Source: Aquificaceae bacterium
Lineage (GTDB): Bacteria > Aquificota > Aquificia > Aquificales > Aquificaceae
DNA: 19,498 nt
NCBI GenBank assembly: GCA_027049085.1
Contig: JALTVH010000119.1
Coordinates: forward strand, 1 to 19,498
Reading direction: 5' to 3'
Shown here: in pieces, positions 14,657 to 19,498 of the stretch
Numbering within the stretch: the stretch's first letter is position 1
Layout of the letters: each line of letters opens with the position of its first letter
Program-made: the position numbers and the translations under genes
The notes under the pieces: model-generated
Databases searched by the model: none
The model's input: the letters and a program-made list of their open reading frames with translations, nothing else
Told to the model about the DNA's origin: nothing

Positions 14657-15866
14657 GGAAGCCCTCTCAGCTCTCCTTCCGAGGGTAAAACCCCTTCCCA
14701 CCGAGAGGGTTTTTATAAAGGACGCCCTCGGCAGATTCCTTGCAGAAGACATCGCTGCGGATACAGACAAACCCCTCTTTGATAACTCAGCCATGGACGG
14801 CTTTGCGGTGAGGGAAGAGGACATAAAAGATGCTGAGGAAGACAAACCGGTAAGTTTACGCATCACAGGTGAATCTTCCGCAGGTGGGGAAAAGCCACCT
14901 GGCTTAGAGCCCGGCACAGCGGTCAAGATATTCACCGGTGCGCCGATCCCCCAGGGTGCTGACACCGTAGTTCCCGTTGAGTACACTCAGACCAAGGATG
15001 GCACAGTCCTGATCAAACGCGCTTTCAAAAAGGGCGCCAATATAAGGAGGAAAGGCGAGGACCTCAAGAAGGGAGAGATCGTTCTTAAAAAAGGTCATCA
15101 CGTCAGGGGCTACGAGGTTGGGATGCTTGCCTTCCTCAACAGGTCAACGGTTCTGGTTCACAGAAAGCCTAAGGTCGCCATCCTCTCAACTGGCGATGAG
15201 CTCCTTGAGGTCGGTGAGCCCCAGACAAGGGACTCCCAGATCAGGAGCTCCAACCATCACATGCTTTACGCTCTCGTTGAGTCAGCAGGCGGAGAAGCCC
15301 ACCAGCTCGGCATTGCTCCCGATGATCCTAAGGAACTCCTCCACGTCCTGAAAAGCTGCAGGGATTACGACATCTTTGTGACAACAGGCGGTGTATCAAT
15401 GGGCGAGAAGGATTACATCCAGTACCTGGTTAAAGAAGTGGGCGTTGATGTCCTTTTTCACAGGCTGAGGATAAAACCGGCGAAGCCGGTCCTTTTTGGA
15501 ACCTACGGAGAAAATAAACTCTTCTTCGGCCTTCCGGGAAATCCTGTTTCCTGTGCCGTTGCCTTTGACCTGTTTCTATATCCTGCCATCAGGACGATGC
15601 TCGGCGCAAAGGACATCTTCAGAACAAAGGTCAGAGCAAGGCTCGTAAAGGCATTTAAAAGGCGTGACGCCTACAGGCGTGAGTTTGCAAGGGCGAGGGT
15701 CTGGTTTGAGAAGGGTGAGTTCCTCTGCGAGCCTCACCAGAAACAGCAGTCCCACATGCTCACTTCCGTCGTTGAGGCAAACGCCTACATGATAGTGATG
15801 GAGGATGTGAAGGAAATACCGGAAGGTGAGGAGGTTGAGGTTATCCTGATCGGAGATAGCCTTTGA
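14637..15866 (+). CDS. moeA: Molybdopterin molybdenumtransferase MoeA
   Basis: The 409-residue protein inserts molybdate into adenylylated molybdopterin, the last common step of molybdenum cofactor synthesis. The N-terminal MoeA domains contain FDNSAMDGFAV (48-58) and FTGAPIPQGADTVVPVE. The MPT-binding domain shows STGDELLEVGEP around 184-195 and TTGGVSMGEKDY (249-260). LRIKPAKPVLFG and GLPGNPVSCAVAF follow, then the small C-terminal beta-barrel domain. Length is normal for MoeA. It would supply cofactor to SoeA in this window, although it is in a different transcription unit. A strong AAGGAGG (14624-14630) precedes the ATG, which lies inside the end of the tRNA nucleotidyltransferase gene. 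Its last 26 bases overlap the convergent FliT-like gene. Confidence 0.95.
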   Translation: MSLTPLEEALSALLPRVKPLPTERVFIKDALGRFLAEDIAADTDKPLFDNSAMDGFAVREEDIKDAEEDKPVSLRITGESSAGGEKPPGLEPGTAVKIFTGAPIPQGADTVVPVEYTQTKDGTVLIKRAFKKGANIRRKGEDLKKGEIVLKKGHHVRGYEVGMLAFLNRSTVLVHRKPKVAILSTGDELLEVGEPQTRDSQIRSSNHHMLYALVESAGGEAHQLGIAPDDPKELLHVLKSCRDYDIFVTTGGVSMGEKDYIQYLVKEVGVDVLFHRLRIKPAKPVLFGTYGENKLFFGLPGNPVSCAVAFDLFLYPAIRTMLGAKDIFRTKVRARLVKAFKRRDAYRREFARARVWFEKGEFLCEPHQKQQSHMLTSVVEANAYMIVMEDVKEIPEGEEVEVILIGDSL

Positions 15867-16089
15867 ACTTGTTCATGTTGACGAGCTTGCCCGCAATCTC
15901 GTCCCTCCTCTTCTGAGCCTTTTCAATGAGGAAGTTGAGCAGGGAAAGAAGTTCCTGAGCTGAATCCCTGTCAAGACCTGCGAAGTCAACGTTTCTGACC
16001 TGCTCAAGGGTGTCTAAAAGCTCGTCGTACCTGCCCTCCTCAAGAAGTACCTGACACCGCTCAAGCTTTTCCTTTAGCGACTGCTCCAT
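15841..16089 (-). CDS. Small helical FliT-like flagellar protein
   Basis: This 82-residue, charged, all-helical protein is the last visible gene of the flagellar operon, directly after fliS. FliT is the export chaperone of the cap protein FliD in other bacteria. The position, size and heptad-rich sequence (such as ELLSLLNFLIEKAQKRRDEI) fit a FliT-like role, but sequence conservation in that family is too low for a firm call. I use the ATG at 16087-16089, six bases after GGGGGAGG (16096-16103). The adjacent GTG at 16090-16092 is only three bases from that site. It overlaps the end of fliS by 29 bases and the end of moeA by 26. Confidence 0.6.
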   Translation of the reverse strand: MEQSLKEKLERCQVLLEEGRYDELLDTLEQVRNVDFAGLDRDSAQELLSLLNFLIEKAQKRRDEIAGKLVNMNKFKGYLRSG

Positions 16090-16492
16090 CACTTACCTCC
16101 CCCTGGGTTCCGTAAATGTTCTTCTCTGCCTCCTGCCATCCGCTTCTGAGCTCCGAGAGAACCTCCACTATCTTCTTTAATGTATCACTGTCGTTCTTCA
16201 TATTCGCCCTGACTATCTCATCTATGAGAACCTCGTATATCTGCTCAAGGTTGTTGGCTATATCCTGTCCCTTCTCTTTATCTACTGATGCCCTCAGAAC
16301 TATCAGGATATCCATCGCTCTTGTGAGGTTCTCAGCCTTGGTCTTTACGTTTTCAAGCTCTTCCACCCCGCTTTCAATCGCCTCTATGGCTGTCTCTATG
16401 CAGTTTATCGCCTTGTCGTAGAGAAGGATGACAAGGCGGATCGGGTTTGCGTTCTCAACCATGTTCTGAAGATAAACATCTGCCGGACTCAT
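16061..16492 (-). CDS. fliS: Flagellin export chaperone FliS
   Basis: The 143-residue helical protein matches FliS, which binds the C-terminal helices of unpolymerised flagellin in the cytoplasm and delivers it to the export gate. The N-terminal YLQNMVENANPIRLVILLYDKAI is cut here to its key part: the NPIRLVILLYDKAI segment (about 16-29) is the FliS hallmark, equivalent to the S-P-x-x-L-[IV]-x-M-L-Y-D motif. Later ANNLEQIYEVLIDEIVRAN and VEVLSELRSGWQEA fit the remaining helices. It begins one base after the fliD stop, behind GGGAGG. The C-terminal tail (TQGEVSDGAVAKGKA) is low-complexity and overlaps the following gene. Confidence 0.92.
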   Translation of the reverse strand: MSPADVYLQNMVENANPIRLVILLYDKAINCIETAIEAIESGVEELENVKTKAENLTRAMDILIVLRASVDKEKGQDIANNLEQIYEVLIDEIVRANMKNDSDTLKKIVEVLSELRSGWQEAEKNIYGTQGEVSDGAVAKGKA

Positions 16493-16493
16493 A

Positions 16494-17822
16494 TCAGCTT
16501 CCTCCCTGATTGTTCATCTCACTCAGGCTCACCATAAACATCCTGAACCTCTCCCTCAGCTCATTGGCACGGGAAATGAAAGCCTCAAGCCTTGAGAACT
16601 CCAGCCTGAGAAGTCTCTCCTCTTCCTGAAGTCTCTGGGCAAGGACACTTATCCTCTCATCTATTCTCTCTATCTGGAGGTTGAAGTTCTCCTCAAAGGT
16701 ACCGAAAACATCTACCTGACCGCTGAGGAAGGGCGTGTAAGAATCCTTCAGCTCATTTATAAGGTCCTTTACCGAATCCGGATCGCTTTCAAGGAGCTCA
16801 TTGAGCTTATCGGTATTGATGCTTATCTTTCCGGTAACACCGTCATAGTCTATAAGGCCCTTCTGAATTAGCGGGTCCAGCCTGTCAACGATTCCCGTCT
16901 GAGTAAGGCGAATGGTTCCCTCACCAGCAAAGAGAGGAGACTCTCCGCCTGTCAGCTCACCAACCATTTCAACAACGCCGTTGAAATTCTCTGCAAAGTC
17001 CGAAAAGAACTCCCTTACCTTTCCGTAGTCCTCGCCTATGGTAACCTCCGAGCTTCCCACTGCCTTGGCTGTAATTGTCACGCCCGTGATGACGTTTGAA
17101 AATTCATTGGAGGGACTCGTTATTGGAGATCCTGATCCGATCTGAATTTCCGCATTCTTGGCAAGCTGGATGGTGTCAAAGTCTGTCCCAAGCTCAGAAG
17201 GCTGTCCGCTCACAGAGATGGCGTAAACACCGCCCGTGGTGTCCGTCTCAACTGTAGACGCACCAACGTCAGACTCAGAAAGCATAAGACGATACGTACT
17301 CCCATCATAGTAAATTGATGCCTTCACTCTGTCCTGAGAGCTGTTTATTTTATTAACAAGGTCTTCCAGAGTTTCACCGGTAGAATAGTCAATATTAAAG
17401 GTCTCTGTTGCAGAACCAGTATCGTATGTGATCGTCAGCGTTCCCGATGAAGCAAAGCCGGTATTGAGGTCGGAAACACCGCCGTTACTCACTCTTATTT
17501 CTGCGCTGGAAAGTTTATTGACCGTTACGCTGAAGGTGATCAGGGGTGCCTCTTCCGTGGCTGTGGCGCTCAGAACGCTCTCATCACTAACATTCACAGA
17601 CCTGTTTTTGAAGAGGCTGTCAACATCAAGGTTCTCAAAAAGGTCACGGAAACTTTTAACCGCTCCAACAAAGTTGGAAAGGGAGGAGAGCTTCGCCTGC
17701 ACGAGGGCCTTTTCCTGCTGAAGCCTCTGAATGGGAATTGAACGGAGCTGGAGGATCTGCTCAACAAAGGCACCGCTGTCAAAAGCGCCCGTGAGGCCAG
17801 AGACCATTATATCGCCTGCCAT
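16494..17822 (-). CDS. fliD: Flagellar filament cap protein FliD
   Basis: The 442-residue protein is the filament cap (hook-associated protein 2), which folds and inserts flagellin subunits at the growing tip outside the cell. The N-terminal FliD domain includes GLTGAFDSGAFVEQIL (about 9-24) and LQQEKALVQAKLSSLSNF. The central beta-rich D2/D3 region spans about 75-255. The C-terminal part contains DYDGVTGKISINTDKLNELL, then a long coiled coil ending in LEAFISRANELRERF. There is no signal peptide, as expected for a type III export substrate. The start lies three bases after the flaG stop; an in-frame ATG five codons later is the alternative. fliS follows after one base. Confidence 0.94.
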   Translation of the reverse strand: MAGDIMVSGLTGAFDSGAFVEQILQLRSIPIQRLQQEKALVQAKLSSLSNFVGAVKSFRDLFENLDVDSLFKNRSVNVSDESVLSATATEEAPLITFSVTVNKLSSAEIRVSNGGVSDLNTGFASSGTLTITYDTGSATETFNIDYSTGETLEDLVNKINSSQDRVKASIYYDGSTYRLMLSESDVGASTVETDTTGGVYAISVSGQPSELGTDFDTIQLAKNAEIQIGSGSPITSPSNEFSNVITGVTITAKAVGSSEVTIGEDYGKVREFFSDFAENFNGVVEMVGELTGGESPLFAGEGTIRLTQTGIVDRLDPLIQKGLIDYDGVTGKISINTDKLNELLESDPDSVKDLINELKDSYTPFLSGQVDVFGTFEENFNLQIERIDERISVLAQRLQEEERLLRLEFSRLEAFISRANELRERFRMFMVSLSEMNNQGGS

Positions 17823-17825
17823 ACC

Positions 17826-18206
17826 TCAAACCCTCTCACTCAAAAATACACCGAGGAGCTCATCAATCCTTCTCATCAGACTAAGTATGTGCTCGGGAGG
17901 AACCTGCCTTATCAGTCTGTTTGTGTCCCTTTCAAAGACCTTAACCACAGGGATCTCAAGCTGATCGTCAATTTCAATCTTCAGGTACCTGTTGAGCCAG
18001 TCAAGCTTCCTCTTTATTTCGCTTATTATCTTCTGGAGCTCTTCGTTGCTGACTTTAATCTGGTCAACTGAAGTGGGCTTGTCTCCATTCCCTCTAACCT
18101 GATCATTTAGAGCCACCTGGGGTGAGACAGCAGGCTTTCTGACCTCAACAGATAGCTGTCTGAGAATTTCAAGGTCAACCTCGCTTGTTCTACCCACAAC
18201 CCTCAT
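17826..18206 (-). CDS. flaG: FlaG family flagellar protein
   Basis: This 126-residue protein carries the FlaG pattern at its C-terminus: KLDWLNRYLKIEID, then IPVVKVFERDTNRLIRQVP and PEHILSLMRRIDELLGVFL. FlaG proteins affect filament length or assembly in several bacteria, but their exact mechanism is unsettled. The N-terminal 50 residues are variable and probably disordered. An AAGGAG site precedes the ATG by nine bases. The gene sits between fliC and fliD, its usual neighbours, and follows a strong hairpin that may adjust its level relative to flagellin. Confidence 0.85.
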   Translation of the reverse strand: MRVVGRTSEVDLEILRQLSVEVRKPAVSPQVALNDQVRGNGDKPTSVDQIKVSNEELQKIISEIKRKLDWLNRYLKIEIDDQLEIPVVKVFERDTNRLIRQVPPEHILSLMRRIDELLGVFLSERV

Positions 18207-18224
18207 GGCTCATTTCTCCTTAAA

Positions 18225-18251
18225 GGGAAGGGGACGGGCTGTCCCCCTCCC
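18225..18251 (-). terminator. Strong hairpin between fliC and flaG
   Basis: On the minus strand, GGGAGGGGGAC and GTCCCCTTCCC pair as an 11-base-pair stem (one G-U pair) around a five-base loop, starting eight bases after the fliC stop. Only three T residues follow, so it may be a partial terminator or an mRNA 3'-end stabiliser rather than a full stop. It would allow much more flagellin mRNA than flaG-fliD mRNA. Confidence 0.7.
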
Positions 18252-18259
18252 GATTTCCA

Positions 18260-19498
18260 TTACCTCAGTAGCTGGAGAACGAGCTGGGGTAGAGTGTTCG
18301 CCTGTGCCAGCATGGCAACACCGGACTGCATCCTGATCTGCATGGTTGTGAATACGGACATCTCCTTGGAGAAGTCAACGTTCCTTATGACGTTCTCAGC
18401 CTCATTGGTGTTATCCATTGCGACCTTCTGAGCATCGTAAATGGTCTGGAGGTTGTTCATAACTGCACCAATTTCAGATCTGATAGTGTCAACTTTTTGA
18501 ATGGCTTTTTTGACAATCAATAGCGCTGTTTCTGCACCTGTGTTCGTTGAGACATCAATTGAATAGAGGTTGTTAAATGTTGCGTTGATAGAGGCATCTG
18601 GACCGGATACACCAACTATGTCAATACCGCTTTCATTAACAACGTAACTGCTGGTTCCGTAAATCTGAAGCTCCCCAATCTTTATTGCATAAGTTGTATT
18701 ATTGGTGCCATCCAAGCCGGAGACATCTGAAGCTCCTTGCAGAAGCTGGGAAAAGTTAACTGTCGTGGGACTCGTTGTATCACCATCATTGGTTAGAACT
18801 GCCTCAATGGCGATTGTTTCACCATTCGTAGTTTCAAGAACCAGTTTCCCATTTTCCGCCCTGGCTGTAATAGGTGTATTGGTTGCAGAAGCCTGAGCAT
18901 TGATTTGAGTAACTAAGTCAGAAAGTGTAGTGGTGGTTTTTACTCCCGTAACGGAAAAGTTGGGAGAAGACTTGCTCCTGGCACCAACATAAAAGTTTAA
19001 AGTTACCGTATCGTTAGCATCCCCTTCAACTACCGCAACAAAATCATTAGCCACTGACCTGTTCTTTGCAACAGCTTCAATACCTGATGCCTGTAATGTA
19101 GAGTTGCTATTAATATTTTTGGCAGCTGTTGCCGCATCAACAAGAACATCAGGGGTTGCATCACCGTCAAGGACAGTTTGCCCAGCTACCTTAAGGTATT
19201 CACCACTTTCCAGGAGGAAGTCACTACTACTTAATCCCCCTAATCCTGTTGTGGCCGCTGCTGTACCTCCAGTAACCCTTCCAGTCCCACTTACGATATA
19301 AGCACCAAGGCTTTGAGCCCTGACGTCTCCAATATTGATTTTGATTACCTGTCCGTACCTGGCACCGTAGTGAATGTACTTGTTGGAGAAGGTGCCATCA
19401 AGTAGCTTAATGCCGTTATACTCCGTATCTGTTCCTATCTTCTGAATAGCATCAACAAGATTGGAGATCTCTCTCTGGAGTGCCGCTCTTGCGTTGGG
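18260..19498 (-). CDS. fliC: Flagellin (partial, N-terminus beyond the right edge)
   Basis: The frame stays open to the window end, giving the last 412 residues of flagellin, the filament subunit. The visible part begins in the N-terminal D1 helix region (ALQREISNLVDAIQKIGTD, then TEYNGIKLLDGTF). It continues through a variable beta-rich section with VIKINIGDVRAQSLGAYIV. It ends in conserved C-terminal helices: NVDFSKEMSVFTTMQIRMQS, then GVAMLAQANTLPQLVLQLLR. The GTG at 19054 is internal and not the start. The variable segment (about visible residues 70-290) is rich in Ala, Thr, Val and Asn and uses more AT-rich codons than neighbours. The missing start probably lies 100-120 codons further out, together with the expected sigma-28 promoter. 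Confidence 0.93.
   Translation of the reverse strand, partial: PNARAALQREISNLVDAIQKIGTDTEYNGIKLLDGTFSNKYIHYGARYGQVIKINIGDVRAQSLGAYIVSGTGRVTGGTAAATTGLGGLSSSDFLLESGEYLKVAGQTVLDGDATPDVLVDAATAAKNINSNSTLQASGIEAVAKNRSVANDFVAVVEGDANDTVTLNFYVGARSKSSPNFSVTGVKTTTTLSDLVTQINAQASATNTPITARAENGKLVLETTNGETIAIEAVLTNDGDTTSPTTVNFSQLLQGASDVSGLDGTNNTTYAIKIGELQIYGTSSYVVNESGIDIVGVSGPDASINATFNNLYSIDVSTNTGAETALLIVKKAIQKVDTIRSEIGAVMNNLQTIYDAQKVAMDNTNEAENVIRNVDFSKEMSVFTTMQIRMQSGVAMLAQANTLPQLVLQLLR

Noticed and set aside
18225..18251. Reading the hairpin as a standard intrinsic terminator closing the fliC transcript
   Set aside because: Only three T residues follow the stem on the transcribed strand, so full termination is doubtful. 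It is reported as a hairpin with partial-terminator or stabiliser roles.
19054..19498. Treating the GTG near 19054 as the flagellin start
   Set aside because: The frame stays open upstream to the window edge and encodes conserved flagellin D1 sequence (TEYNGIKLLDG), so that codon is internal.
1..19498. CRISPR arrays, tRNA or rRNA genes, insertion sequences, toxin-antitoxin or phage defence genes
   Set aside because: None was found. There are no regularly spaced direct repeats, no cloverleaf candidates in the spacers and no transposase or defence motifs.

Overview
This window looks like chromosome from a motile, probably thermophilic, sulfur-metabolising bacterium of a deep branch. Aquificota, Thermodesulfobacteriota or Nitrospirota would all fit, and the sequence does not decide between them. 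The pointers are lysine/glutamate/arginine-rich proteins, heavy use of AGA/AGG for arginine and ATA for isoleucine, the DapL route to diaminopimelate, a SoeABC-type sulfite dehydrogenase and very tight gene packing. GC looks close to half, judged by eye. No rRNA, tRNA, CRISPR array, insertion sequence or phage gene was seen, and no gene-free stretch exceeds about 120 bases.

Layout. Bases 1-553 (minus) hold the 5' part of accD, diverging from a RlmI-type 23S rRNA cytosine methyltransferase (594-1769). A 121-base spacer with a clear dyad leads into soeA-soeB-soeC (1891-6473). These encode a molybdopterin catalytic subunit without a Tat signal, a ferredoxin-like subunit with four [4Fe-4S] motifs, and a DmsC-like membrane anchor. 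A small PKD-domain lipoprotein gene follows. pabB (minus) converges on it and overlaps it.

A second plus-strand cluster runs from 7941 to 11890: a small cupin, dapL, an unusual soluble CBS/degenerate-GGDEF/PDC-like sensor protein, and a histone-deacetylase-family hydrolase. The last three are joined by two ATGA stop/start overlaps. A secreted protein with seven repeats of about 48 residues, probably a seven-bladed beta-propeller, lies on the minus strand (11881-13107). It shares its start region head-to-head with a tRNA nucleotidyltransferase gene, which overlaps moeA.

The right end is a minus-strand flagellar filament operon in the order fliC (cut by the window edge), flaG, fliD, fliS and a FliT-like gene, with a strong hairpin between fliC and flaG.

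How the genes fit together. MoeA inserts molybdenum into the cofactor that SoeA needs, although the two genes are about 10 kb apart. FlaG, FliD, FliS and the FliT-like protein serve filament assembly. The most interesting unexplained parts are the sensor protein and its coupling to dapL and a deacetylase, the lipoprotein attached to the sulfite dehydrogenase genes, the propeller protein, and the operator-like dyad before soeA.
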